Shown: positions 47,765-60,150 of the stretch, one piece after another | Numbering within the stretch: the stretch's first letter is position 1 | Layout: each line of letters opens with the position of its first letter | NCBI GenBank assembly: GCA_022453515.1 | Contig: JAJNNY010000020.1 | Span: 558,001-622,000 of the forward strand | Source of the DNA: Astrocystis sublimbata | Lineage: Eukaryota; Ascomycota; Sordariomycetes; Xylariales; Xylariaceae | Direction: 5' to 3' | DNA: 64,000 nt | Notes under the pieces: model-generated | The model's input: only the letters and a program-made list of their open reading frames with translations | What the model was told of the DNA's origin: nothing | Database searches by the model: none | Program-made: the position numbers and the translations under genes

Positions 47765-48922
47765 TCATTTCAGAACATTCGACGCCGGCGAGCTCTGCGA
47801 CAGACTCAACAGCCCCTCCGCCGCGCCGCCGCGTTCCGTATCCGAGAGATCCTCCGTCCCACCCACTTTCCGCTGCGGCGTAGCTAGATACGCCGGCGGC
47901 AGCGTCTGTTCCCAGTCCCGTCTTCGTATCGGCGACGTATGCACCGCCGTGCCCGCGACCGAACTACCCGACTCCCGTCTCGTCAACGACACGCTCGGTA
48001 GGACCGTCCTCGACGACGACGCATCCGCCTTCCGTACCGGTGAGCTCAACAGTTGTCTGCGCTCATTACTCCGCGACATGGCCGCCAGCGCTATGCTTCT
48101 CGGCGAGGTGGCTGGGGGGAACGACGATGTGGCGGGCAGGCCAGTGGTCGTCGCGGCGCGTCGTCTCAGAGGTTTGCCGGGCAGGGGGCGGACTTGGAGT
48201 CGCTCGAGGGGCACGTCGGCTTGGTTTGTGCGGACTTTGTAGCTTGCGAGACCGAGGCGGAGTCGTAATATTTCTGCCTTCTGTATATAATAATCAAATC
48301 AGCACATGAGTTCGAAAACGAATTAAGGGAAATAAATCTCCCCACGCCACCCCCCCCCCCCCCCCCCCCCCAAACAAGAACTCGCACTAACCTGTCGGGC
48401 TTCCTCGCGTGTCATGCTTCGTTGGCGTGTGTGTGTTGGAGCAGCAGCAGTAGGGGCAGTAATAGCAGCGGCGTCAACTTCAGGTTCTGAGATAAGCGTG
48501 GCTTGAGAATTGTTGATTGTCGAGTTGTCAAAGAGAGATGAATCTTCGGGTGTCACAGAGCGTGGCCTCTGAGCATTGCTGACGTCCTGTGATGTATACT
48601 GTCAATATAATATTCTAATAAGCTAATGATTCAAAATGGAGTTTCGAACCTTTGTAGGCGACCTCTCGTGATGAGGTGAATGTGACCCGGCTCCAGCAAC
48701 ACTTATCCGCCGCTTCTTAGCCGACTCCGATGCCTCCTGGTCGCTCTCCTGCTCCATCGGCCGCTTGGAGGGGCTGGACCGCGTAGGACTTGTGCCGAGG
48801 GCCATCTTGGGTTTGGATGCGTCTGGCTTGGAGGGGGAGAGACGCGAGGGACCCAGCGGGGATCTTGTGTTCGCGTCCACCGGCGCCAGGGCGCGGCGTT
48901 TGCTGGGTGATGCTGTGTTCAT
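47765..48922 (-). CDS. Whi5/Nrm1-type G1/S transcriptional repressor (GTB motif, 3 exons)
   Basis: Exons 48922-48650, 48586-48392 and 48280-47765 join in phase 0 to 327 residues. Translation is placed at the ATG at 48922; the open frame upstream starts on TTG. The protein is mostly disordered, with many SP/TP sites (for example SPSKRRALAP, SPLGPSRLSPSK, SPTRSSPSKRP, RSVTPEDSS), as expected for a CDK substrate, and a basic KRRI nuclear signal. The second intron interrupts the key motif: EEARQ|KAEILRLRLGLASYKVRTNQ. This is the GTB (G1/S transcription factor binding) motif by which Whi5 and Nrm1 bind SBF/MBF to repress G1/S genes. I cannot tell Whi5 from Nrm1, as many filamentous fungi keep only one. 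Confidence 0.85.
48350..48371 (+). repeat. 22-base C homopolymer inside an intron
   Basis: A run of 22 C (poly-G in the transcript) starts about 20 nt inside the second intron of the Whi5/Nrm1-type gene, close to the donor. Homopolymers this long are rare and unstable; the true length is uncertain in any assembly. Confidence 0.95.
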
Positions 48923-50242
48923 TATTGTACAGCTAGCTGTGTTCGTCGTGGACAAACCCCAATGGCGAGTGTATCTTGAACGCGGAAGGGTATCGGTGAG
49001 GTTGTAGAGCGTAAAGCTGTATAAGTGGTACGAGTTGGGGTTCTGGACCGGTATGATCGATCACCTAACCTAGGCAGAAGCTTGAGGGATGAGACGGGGC
49101 GAAGTTGACTCTTGAGAGGTCGAAGAAGTGCTAAGTTGCAAGCCACGAGTTTCTTATACCAGGTAGGAAGACGCGTCTGTAGGGTGATACACAACGAGCG
49201 AGTGCAATAATCTGGAAATCACGTTGGCTGATAGTGGTTAGTAAGTGGTGAGGGACAGACGGACAGTGTGGGTTATGGTTATGTAGGCGATCTATAAACC
49301 CCGGTAGCAGATGGCTGGCAGCGCGTCACAGCGTCCCGCGTCGTGGTGCACAGTGTCTGCGGGGACCGCAATTGGCACGGTATTTATTTATTGATTGATT
49401 GCCTCTTCGGCGCATTGAGCAACACGGCAACAGCCAGCAACAAACAATCCGGACGGGACTAGCAGTCCTCTTAGCTTCAAACATGAATAAGTCACCTACA
49501 GTACATGCGAGCTCGTTGGCCGAATCGTCGATCGTAGATCAATCCTCTTTGCCAGTTCAACTCTTTTAACTTTTTAATAGGAACATCAACAGGCGCGATT
49601 GAATCCCACCATGCATGTCTTCTCGCAATACAGTACCGTGTGAAATGAATTGACAAGGCCTCGATCTCGTCCCCCACCTGTTGCTTGCTCATATAACTTA
49701 CAAGGCCCAGTCATAAAGCCATCGGGTATGATGCAATATCTTGGATCCAGCTGACACAGACGCGACTGCTAAGGGCTCAGGTATGCCACTCACTGGGCAT
49801 GGTCCTGGCTCTGACATAGGTATCTAGGGGATGACAACTGCATCTCAGGGAGCAAAATGCGATACTGGTAACAAGTGCAATTACACGTGCTGGTGGGATG
49901 AAGTCATGGCGTTACTCAATCGAGGAGAGCCTCCTCCCTCCAACACCACTTCGACCTAGCATCCTGGCTCCACGCAGAATGCCAGCGCAGCGTCCAGCAC
50001 ATCGCAGTTGACTGCCTAAGTCGTCACCCACAACTCCCATTCGTTGAGGTTTTCCCAAAACTGTCTCCAATGAATTTGCAAATATCTTTCCTAAGACGCT
50101 TCTGTTTCTGGTATAAGTCATCGCGCCCGGTTCCGCCCTATGCTTACTTACTTACGTATGTAGTAAGTAACAAGAGCTCAAAATAGTACTACCTACCTGG
50201 AGTAGAGTTGTCTGCCTGCCCTATGCGCTGCGCACCGCCACC

Positions 50243-50263
50243 ATGCTATGCTATGCTATGCTA
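50243..50263 (+). repeat. (ATGCT)n microsatellite
   Basis: Four pentanucleotide units in the intergenic region upstream of the Whi5/Nrm1-type gene. Confidence 0.85.
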
Positions 50264-51677
50264 GTATTCTAGCATTTCGCATGGCTCAGTCACTGAGTGG
50301 CACGCACGCACGCACCTTCAAGTCCTACATAAGTACATACCAGAATCCGCGCGCGGGCGGGTGTGAACATATCAAAAAAGTCCTGAATGTTAGGTTGGGA
50401 ACCGCCTACAGAGACACGTAAGCGCAGCCTCGTGAAACTCGCAGGTGACAATACCAAGACATGCCTACACGACATCGACATATGGATGGAGGGTGGCAAA
50501 GTCGATCGATGTTCCTCGACAGCATGACCTACTTCCCAATCTACCAGCAAAGGAAAGCATAGAACCAACTATGGATATCCCTTCACTGCATACTCTGCTC
50601 TTTTACTATTAATCACTTGATCATAGTATTTTCGGTAGGTATGTATAAATCATCTTTCAGAACACGGAGGGGTTACAAGTAAGTAAGGTGAGTCCGAGTC
50701 ATAAGCGCGACAACCGAGAGTCACGCGCCTCGTCATCGCGCTACCCACTGCCCATCCTAGGCAAGGTACATTTCTTTCCTTAGGTACATACATACAGAAG
50801 ACCGTTGGACCTAAATTTAAGTGGCATCCCATCTCCATCCCTCCACCACTGAAGAAGATCGCGCGCCCACGCCTACGCCGCATGACGATGGAGACCCTGG
50901 CCGAGCCCTGGTAATAAGACCTAGGACCGCGATCGCCAGCAACGGTAACTTCGGATAGGGCAGTACCTCTGATTCGCATGTACCCAAGTATCGAAGTACC
51001 TTGCATTATCAAAAGTGGGTTCCATCATCTCATCCTGTTCTCCTCCCTCCCTCCCTCGCCTGAGATACATCCTACGCATACAAGAAGTTCCATGCAAGTT
51101 GGAAGCAAGCTTGCTTCTAGATGCCTAGAGAAGAGGGGAGAAACCACAGTACTTAACCCATTGCGCGTTTCTATTCATCCACACTCGCACACAATGAATG
51201 AATGAATGATATGATGATGATTGCAGTGCGCATGCGCATACGCATCATGATGGACTCAGGACTCACCCTTCGTGTTTCAGGTTATTCGAGAACAAGTCTG
51301 CGCTGGCCGCGCCCGTAATACCTACAGCACCAAGGAGATACGCCCCAATGAATGAATGAATGGCATTGTATGTATGTAGGCTCGGTGGGTAGGACAGCTA
51401 AGGTAGTAGGGCGAGTAGGGCGAGCAGGCAAGGTTGCAACCGCATCGACTCAACCAACCATTCGAAGTCTCGGAACCTGCTAAAAACGCAACACCACTGC
51501 AGCTTGCCGCAATCTATCTGATACGCTGCCGCATGTCGGTGTCAGTGCCAGTGTCGATGTCGATGTCGATGTCTGTACGTGTGCGCATGTACCATAAACC
51601 TAAGGTTTACCTACTCTACCTACTGTACCTGTATACTCGATGACCCCAAGATCTAGCTAGGAAACATCGTTGCGCAG

Positions 51678-51699
51678 CACACACACACACACACACACC
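51678..51699 (+). repeat. (CA)n microsatellite
   Basis: About ten CA units, intergenic. Confidence 0.9.
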
Positions 51700-51760
51700 A
51701 CAATGCGCAATTCCATCCACAATAAATCAATTAATTAGTAAATTAGTTAGTTCATGTCGC

Positions 51761-51794
51761 GCCAGCCAGCGCCAGCCAGCGCCAGCCAGCGCCA
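51761..51794 (+). repeat. Decamer tandem repeat GCCAGCCAGC
   Basis: Three perfect 10-bp units plus a partial fourth, followed by an imperfect CCCAAG repeat. It is a small minisatellite with no spacer structure. Confidence 0.9.
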
Positions 51795-52537
51795 GGTAAG
51801 CCCAAGTCCAAGCCCAAGCCCAACGCGCCCGTCCTTTGATCAAGGACGCCACACGCCGCCGCCACTACCACTGGACTCATTCTCGAACGTGTAGTTGCAG
51901 GGGACCCTGACGATCCCCCCAACCAACCAAGCCCACCCACCCACCTACCCGCAAGGAGCCGAAGCCGAACCGAGCGGCCGGCCTTCAGAGCCGGCCAGTC
52001 TAAGTCTACCTAAGTAACATCCGTGCGGGTAAGCCATGTTCCCCCCACTCTCGACTCCCGACTCCCACCCTCTAGATACCTTAGGTAGGTAGGATATAGG
52101 ATAGATACTCGAGACACTCTATAGGTAGGTAGGTACTTAAACTCACCCAAAGCTAAATAAAACCAATCAACGTTTTTGGCAATCAGTCACATAGGTAGTG
52201 AGTGGCATGTAGCAAGATTTGTTTGTGTATGAAACCGAAAACTTTGTTGACTCTCGTCTACTCTGGGTATCGCTGTTATAACACACGCGGCTATTATCTA
52301 TACACATCCAGTTCCTGACCGCCCGCAAGATTAAGGTAAGCAAGCAAATACTCCGCTGTGCAACAGTCCTGTGTAATCAACAAGTCACAACAAGCAAGTC
52401 CCCAACGCCCAACTGTCCCAATCTTGACCTGAAAGCAAAACAGCCTTTCCTCCTCGCCCACCCGCCCAGTCCTTTTTGGTGAACCTCATCCCTCGTGACT
52501 CGGAAACATTCAAGACGCCGTGAACGACACCTGTAGC

Positions 52538-52567
52538 CCATCCATCCATCCATCCATCCATCCATCC
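52538..52567 (+). repeat. (CCAT)n microsatellite
   Basis: About seven CCAT units, just past the 3' end of med15. Confidence 0.9.
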
Positions 52568-52621
52568 CCGCTTTTATCATGCGTCCAGTAGTATCCCATT
52601 CGTGTAGACCCCAAACCCCTG

Positions 52622-55600
52622 CTAGTTTGCTGCCTCCAACGAGAAAAGCGACGTGTCTAAAAAGAAAGGCTTGTCAAAATCGTTATTCACATCGTCCCAC
52701 GTGAAGTCAGGGTATGGCACAGCCGTAAGGTCGCCGTACGATCCAAGATCGATGTTTGTTGCTTCGAGCGCATCCGGCCCTGGGCCGAACGGTTCCCATG
52801 TACCTATCCCCATGTCCAGCGTCACATTGAGCGCAACACCTTCCGACACGTCACTGTTGCGCTCCGACCCGGCACTATCCTTGCTCGATTCGGGCGTGTC
52901 GTTCAGCGCCAATGATCGGTAGACGTTCATGTCCATGATCGATCCGTTACCACCCGTCTCCAGGCCAGTCACGGCGAACATCAGCGCTTGTGGGTCAATG
53001 GTAGTGCCCTTGTTCTCGCCACCAACAGGCGTCACACTATCCGAAGGCTTCGCAATCGCTTCCGGCTTCGGCGTCCCGGCTTTGCCCGTTGTCGTCTTGT
53101 TCAGCTGATTGGGCTTGGAACCCGTCGTGCTGCCCTGCCGCTGCATCGCAACATCTCGTGCATTTTCCATCTCGACCTTGATCGGTGGTGTTTGCGTGAG
53201 CTTAGGCATGTCTCCCGCCGACCGAACACCCGCGCCTGCGGTAGCTCCATTGACAAACTTGCCATTTGCCCCCAAGCCCAGTACATCGGCGAGTGCATCT
53301 GAAGCGAACTGCAAGGGATCTTGCGCAGGTTTGATGTGCTCTTCCAGCGTGTGTTTTTGCAATGCCTCTGCAGTTGGGAATCCAATTCTGCCCAAGTCGC
53401 AGTGTGGATCCGTGCAGCGGAATTGGGACATCGGGGGTCTTGTCTCGCTGGCCGGCTGCCGTTTGCTTAGCTCAGGTGACGCCGATTTCTGCCCTTGCGG
53501 CGATGCGTGTGCGCTGGACACACCCTGGTTGACGCCGGCTCCAGCCTTCACCTCCGTCTTGGGCTTTTTACGTGCGGGGAGTTGGAGATTATCCTGTGTC
53601 ACCTTGGGCTGTCCAGCATACTTTGGCTGTCCATCGGGTGATTGAGCCCCGAATGAGAACGGATGTTTCTCGGTTGTCGGGGGCGGCGGTGGCTGTCCAG
53701 CTTTGCTGCTGTTCCTGCGGTGCATTTGGATTTGGTTGAGAGCGTTCTGCTTTTCGAGATTGGCGGCGTTGAGCGGCGCGGGGTGGGAAGGGGCAGCCCC
53801 CGGGCGTGTGGGCGCGACCTGAGGCGCTGCTGGTTCCGCTGCATTTTGCTGGCTCGGGTTTCGCTTCATTTTCTGTTGGGCTCCCATGTGCACCTCCAGA
53901 TCGTGCCTCATACTTTCCAGCAGGCTCATGACACTGTCCATGTCCGACTGCGCCATCGTGAATCGGTCCTTAAGTATGGTCAACTTATCGGCATCGACGT
54001 ATTGCTTCATCATCCGGGCTCGCTATTTTACGTTAGATACCACTTTTCTAAAAGTTTCGGTCAGCAGCACACTTACCAGCTTGAAATATAACGCAGCACG
54101 CCCATCGTCTTGGACAAATTGATACCACCGGGTAAGTAGTGGCATCATCTTGTTCATCTGAAGCTTGAGCCCATCAATCTTGTGTCCAGCTTCCCTGTGC
54201 TGTTCCGGTGTCATGGGTATATCGGGCAGCTGCAATCTCCACTCAGCTGACGAGACCTCCTTCGATATTTTCTTTAGCTTGGTCGTCTGCTCCGTCGTCA
54301 CTTGTGGTTGCCGGCTCCTGACCAAAGCCTCGTACTTCTGTCGCTGCTCTGGGTTCATAGCAGCAAGCTGCTCGGAACTCAGTTGAGGCACTTGGGATGG
54401 AGTGGAAGAGGCACCCGGTTGGGCTTGCTGCGACGATGGCCGCTGGATGGGATTATTAGATGGGTTTGGTGCATCAGGTGTGTCGTCCGGATGAGGACGC
54501 TTCGTGCCTGCCTTTGCTGGTGCAGGTGCGGGAGGCATAGTCGGCGCAGGACGATTATTTTGCCCTTGCTTAACGCCTCGCCCTTGGACTGCAGGGCTTG
54601 TCGCCCCAGTCTCCTGGCCTGCCGCATTCTGCTGCCTCGGTGGTGCAGTGGGCCCTTGTGGTGCCTGAGAAGGACCGGCTGCTGTTGTTGCGGGCCCCGG
54701 TTGGGAAGCTTGGGGAGCTTGGGTCGGTGGGCCGGGTGCTTGACCTGCAAGACGATTTCTGTAGCTTTGCACCTTCATCTGGTACACCATTTGTCGAAGC
54801 TTATCATCTGGCACGTTCTTGAAGCGCTCATGATTCCTTGCACTCTGCAACTCCTGGGGAGTGACGATGATGTTGGGCATAGAGCCGGCCGCGTTCATCC
54901 CAGGCTGACTCATTTGAGGGGTACCTTGGCCGTTCTGAGGCATCCCCTGCTGTTGCATATGCGGCTGGGACATTTGCGGATTGTCAGCTCCCATCGCTGC
55001 TGAATTCTTGATAAAATGCTGATACTGAGTGCTCTGGACTTGATGAAGATTGCCCATCTGTTGTTGCGTCATGCCTTTATTTGCCATCCACTGCTTAAGC
55101 TGGCCCCATTTCTTGACGTCTGGGGAGATGCCCCCTTGCGTTTGACGCAGCTGTTCCATTATCTTGGCTGGTATTGGCATGTTATCCATGATCGCTTTGT
55201 GGTCTACTGGACCTTGCGGGCCATTGGGATTCCGTAATCTGTTCATTTGCTGCTGCATTAAGAACTGGTTCTGCTGACTCATGGGCGTACCCATGTTAGG
55301 ATGCTGCCCAGGTCCGTTGCCACCTGGGGCGAGTTGATTCATAGGCTGGCCCATCGGGTTGCCAGGTCCCAGTTGACCATTTGGTAGCTGAGGGCGAGGA
55401 CCCATTGGTGTGGAGGCTCCTCTATTCGCATTCCACTTGAGAATCATTTCTGGAATCTTCTCTGCGGGCTGCTGGAGCACTTGTGCCCGGATTTGTTCAG
55501 GCATCTGAGCAAGGACAGATTGGAAAAATTGGTTGCGGTTCATGGCACCGTTTGGGCCCATCGGTGTCTGCTGGCCAGGTTGACTGAATCGTGGGTCCAT

Positions 55601-57133
55601 CCCTCCGAACGGAGCATTGCCCTGGCCCATCTGGGGAAACCCTTCCATCTGTCCAATGCCAATGGGTGTTCGGCGCACAGGGGCATTTAGCGTGTTCATT
55701 GCTGGACTCTGGGAGGCCGCTCCTTGGCCATTTAAACCGTTCTGCTGACCATTCATGACTAGCTGCTTTGATTGGGCCTGGGCGCGGATCTGAGCCTGAG
55801 ACTGAGCAGCCCTTTGATCGGCTGCCCTCTGATCCAGCTTCAGCTGCTGGTTCGGCTGGTGGTTGAACTGCTGCTGGAGATGATGCGGCATGTTGGGTTG
55901 GCCAGCACCTTGATTCGAGCCGGGCATCGAACCCATCGGCTGCGGTGTAGCGTTACGGCCTGCGCCGTTACTCGCTGGCACCACCATCTGACCTGCTTCC
56001 TGGGCCATCAATCCCGCCTTCTGTTGGTTCATTATGCTCTCCACATTAGCGAGCGAGCCAAACTCGCCATTAGGTCCAACTGGCAGTTGTTGCGGCGGTT
56101 GATTCATCGCTCGTTGCTGAGGGGGTTGCATTTGTAGGCCGGCTTGGTTTGTGCCAGCTGCACCCTTGGTTATCTGCTGTAGTGCCTGTGTTTGAAAGAA
56201 GTACACGAGTGGGTCCAGGCCCTGTTGCTGTAACTGGGCCATCATATGTGCCCCGAACTTCTGCGATAAGGCCGCTCGATAATTGCTTCGGTTCGGCTCC
56301 TGGACTTGGCCCATCTTCGCTTGGACAAGGAGATTCAGTTTCTGTCGTTCTTGGGGTGGTAAGTTTCCCATCATGTTCGCTTGCAATGCCAACTGATTAC
56401 GGATCTGGTTTGCCGCTTGCATAGCTTGTTGATTCGGGTTTATCGGCAGACCATTAGCGTTACCCATCATGTTGACGGGTTGGCCTTGCTGGTTCATCAT
56501 GTCCGGCTGGCCTTGCTGTTGAAGATTCTGGAACCCTTGTTGCATTGGGTGCCCGGCATTTCTCATTTGCATGTTGTGGTTCATCATCATCTGGGATTGG
56601 TTTGGGGCTTGGGCGGCAGCCTGGGCATTCAGCGTGCTTTGTAATTTCCGCTCATTTAGTTGCCGCTGCTTGAACAAGTCTGAGACACGCGAATTGATGG
56701 TTGAATCGTAGGCGCCCTGGAGTGGGTTAGAAATCAGGTACGTGCTCGCATGATGAAGGTATGACATACCTTGTCGAAACATTTTGACCAGGCGTCTCGC
56801 TCGAACGCTAAACCCTGGGAGATGATTTGATTATTGTCGATATGAGGCATAGCAAGAAAACCATTCGTGATACTACAGAGGAATCAGCAGGTCGTTCTCG
56901 GAGGCAGGGCTTGTGACCTCATCGGGGTTTCCAACTTACACGTTCATAGCGTTACCCACACGCATGGGAGGATTGACGACGCTGTGCCATGGAAGCGCGG
57001 GAGTGTTATGTGTCATTATTTGTTGATAACATAACTGTGACAGTTGTTGATTCTGCGGCCGGCCTCTGCCAGGCCCGCCGCCGGCCATCTGCTGCACGTT
57101 GGCAGCCATGGCCGCGGGGTTGTTCATGTTCAT
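52622..57133 (-). CDS. med15: Mediator complex tail subunit Med15 (Gal11-type), 4 exons
   Basis: The exons run approximately 57133-56940, 56872-56771, 56716-54077 and 54022-52622 and give about 1445 residues. The second exon is about 102-103 bp and its frame needs one base more than I counted, so its exact boundary is uncertain. The N-terminus is a GACKIX/KIX-type helical domain: ALPWHSVVNPPMRVGNAMN, GLAFERDAWSKCFDKGAYDS, then VSDLFKQRQLNERKLQ. The centre is very rich in Gln, Asn, Met and Pro. The conserved C-terminal part includes KKISKEVSSAEWRLQLPDIP and MKQYVDADKLTILKDRFTMA. Med15 is the Mediator tail subunit contacted by activators such as Gcn4 and by lipid and drug-response regulators through KIX. 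It acts in the nucleus with RNA polymerase II. Confidence 0.88.
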
Positions 57134-57950
57134 TTCGGCCTCGTAAGATAATCGCAGTGTATATCAGGGTTCGTCGCAACGGGGTCGGTGGTGGGATGAC
57201 TGTGAGGCGGTCCCTGGGCAAGGAAACCTAGAAGCCCCGGCCGTGCTCACGGATATTGAGAGTCAAGCCCAGACGGCACTCCGCGAATGGAGCCGTGGAA
57301 GGGCTTACGGGTCACGCCGACGATCACCAATACGCGGGAGATTTCTCGTATGCTGTATATCTTCAGGGGTGACGAGGTGACGAGGTAGCTCGGTAGTAAA
57401 TGTGTAAAGCGGCCAGTGAACCGAGTACTGATGGGGTTCTTGATCTGGCGCGTTATACCATCATTGTACGGGCGAAGAAGTCGATATGGAAACCCTCAAG
57501 AGAGGGGTGTCTGATGTGATAAACAGTCTGCAGCAAACAGTTAGCAAGAAGCGACGACAGAAAGAAGGGTCGTCGTCGCGATAGCAGGCAGAGGAGAGAG
57601 AGGTGGAGAATTACAATCGACATATAGCGAGCAAGCGGCGGACTAAGCATCGGTCGGGGCAATAGCAGAGCCGGGCACGAACAAGATAGATGCAAGGAGA
57701 GAAGCAGCTGTCTCGAGGGCAAGGCGAGCAGCAACAGAGAGACAGGCTTGTGGGTAGGGTAGCAGGTCGCAAGCAGCCGTGGTGGAAGCGGTGGTGGTGG
57801 TAGTGGTGGTAGGATCGTATCGTGTTGTGGTGGTGATGTGGAAGAGGGAGGTAAGGTTGGAGGTAGATAGGCCGGTAGTGATGGGATGGGACGGTGGGTG
57901 CGTAGGAGAAGCAGGCAGAGGCAGGGCGGCGGCACTGGGGGGACTGGTAG
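57134..57950. promoter_or_regulatory. Promoter and leader region of med15
   Basis: Low-complexity pyrimidine-rich sequence on the minus strand (runs of CCACCA and CTCTCT). Ser/Pro/Leu-rich frames at 57453-58014 follow from that composition and are not called as genes. Confidence 0.5.
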
Positions 57951-58732
57951 CGGGAGAGAAGAGGGCGGGAACTACCTGCCCAGGGCCCCAGTGGGCAGAA
58001 CCTGGTCTGGACATTCACCACATTCACCATGCCTACCGTGGGCGTAGCCCAGACAGGTCAGCCACCCCGGTCCGGTACCTGGGGTACGTACCGCCCGAGG
58101 TACCCTCCGCCCAGGAGCAACATCTGAACCTGTGCCAAGCCCCGCCGCTGCGCAGCCCTGGACCCTCCCTGCCGGCCCAGGTGCCCTAGGTACTTGCCTA
58201 CAGTCCACCGACGACCCCCAAGCTGCGAGCAAGCTAGGTACCTCGGCCAAGTACCGGCATACCTGCACAGCTTGGTGTAGGTACGTCCGGGTACTTGGTG
58301 GTATATTGGTGGTGTATTGCAGGGGCAGCCCCCAGCACGCTAAGGTAGATACTTCGCTAGCAGGGGCAGAGACGAAGATAGATGTCCCAATAGTGGGATC
58401 CCAATATTGCCAGGAGTGGGGACTCGCCCATTGTCCCTCTCAGGGCCCCCAGCAGAACCCAGCAAGCTCGTTGACAGGCGGGCAGGTACATGAAGCTGAC
58501 TGGCTCAAATCATACTGCAGAAGCGAATCGTGCAAGTACACTTACCGTACTGTGGATGCTGCCTCAGTCGAGGTCCCTCGTCGCCAACACTGTGTCGCTC
58601 GCCTTGGCGTCTTCGCAGCGCTGCAACACCTGAGCAGCGTGGTCGTGGTTGTGCGACCGACAATAACGTGGATGGGGATGGGGTTGGGGATGGGAGGGGA
58701 TGGCACAGAGAGTTAGTTCGGTAGCTCCGCGT

Positions 58733-58752
58733 GTCTGTCTGTCTGTCTGTCT
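58733..58752 (+). repeat. (GTCT)n microsatellite
   Basis: Five GTCT units, intergenic. Confidence 0.9.
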
Positions 58753-60122
58753 GGTGACCTTGGAATTCGTGTCGCCCAGATCCAACACCAGGTTGGACCG
58801 AGCTGCACAACGTGAAACCGAGAACCTTATAGAGGCCGTGACAAGCTCGCCCGCAAAGCAGGAGTACGTATGTAGGTTTGGTATCTTAGGCACTATGATG
58901 TATTAGACCCAAGCAACAGAATGGACCAAACCTGTCTCTTCCCTACCTCTGTCCGCAGAGATTCACCTGATCTGAGCTGAGGTACGGGAAACAGAGCTGT
59001 ATAATAGTGGGCTGTAGTATAGAGAGGGGTTCCGCATTGCTTGTGAAGAGGGAAGAGAAGAGATCCTGACCTGAAGAGTCCGTCTTTACGTATACCTGGG
59101 TAGGCTATTGTTGCACGAGGGCTGCTCTGTCGTTAGAGTTTCGTACAACCTGGTGCTTTGAAGAAGTACGCATAGGTAGCTACTTGCCAGTAGACCTACT
59201 GTACACGTCGAGCATAGGAAAAGGCAGTCCGTCCCGTCCCTAAGGGAGGGAAGCAAGTGGAGTCCCAAGGCTGGACTCCTACACAATAGCGACTTGGGGC
59301 GGCAAAGACTTGGGGCAGAAACAAGAGTATTAGGTATTGTATGGATTGTACTGTATCACCTGCGAAAGCACAAGCCAGCAAGGTCATGGGCTCGTATAGT
59401 ATTAGTAGGTACATATCAACAAAACTTTCGGTCAATAAATGGACGATGGAGACTTGCATTTACCACTTGCCGCCTATAATAATATTAAAAGACGTGGAAT
59501 AGAAACACATACTATGCGGTGAATAGTCTATAGCCACATGGTATGAAGCTGAGGACTGCACACTCAGTACGTATATACTAACAGATACCAGAAGAGACTG
59601 CCCCTAGACACTGAAATTCTCTTCTCCATTCGCACCTATATCATAATGAGTGGCGACAAAGAAGTAAGCTTCATGTGCGCATTAGACGGACGTGGACACA
59701 AGGTCCATGACTTGCGGGAGGAGAGTCATCCAGATACCTACTCAGTATCTAGTAGACGTGTAGGTATCCTATCTGCAATATTCGCTTTTTAACATTGTAC
59801 ATAGTATTTTTTTTCTTCACGTACACACGCCCAAGATCATACACGTGTACAGGTGCACGATCAATGAAAGACCCTGTCAGGGTCAGGCCTACCTACCAGA
59901 TGCCCGTCCATCTCTGCTACTAAGGTACTTAACCTAGTATGCTCTCTCTACTTTAGCCAATAGCCTGCCGACAAGGGCCTCGCATGTATTTTGGGCTAGA
60001 TACTGCTCACAAGTGGACCAGTCGGCCAATTTTGGGTTTTTTCTTCAGGGATCGAAAGTGGAAGACCCCTACTAGCGTCTATGTCAAGCAGGGCACCAGT
60101 TGAAGTCGCAACAGCTTCCGCG

Positions 60123-60150
60123 ACCTCCCTCCACCTCCACCTCCACCTCC
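60123..60150 (+). repeat. (CCACCT)n hexamer repeat
   Basis: Four imperfect hexamer units, intergenic. Confidence 0.85.

Larger units (their letters stand above)
48923..52621. other. Intergenic, 3.7 kb, repeat-rich, no gene seen
   Basis: This segment spans the promoter of the Whi5/Nrm1-type gene and the 3' flank of med15. It holds many simple repeats and TAGGTA/TACCTA clusters (for example 52080-52135). Open frames are short and unconserved. Confidence 0.55.

Noticed and set aside
51761..51794. Short direct repeats as a possible CRISPR-like array
   Set aside because: Contiguous decamers without spacers, in a eukaryotic nuclear context.
57453..58014. Pro/Ser/Leu/His-rich minus-strand frames upstream of med15
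   Set aside because: Composition follows directly from CCA/CTC low-complexity leader sequence; no conserved block.
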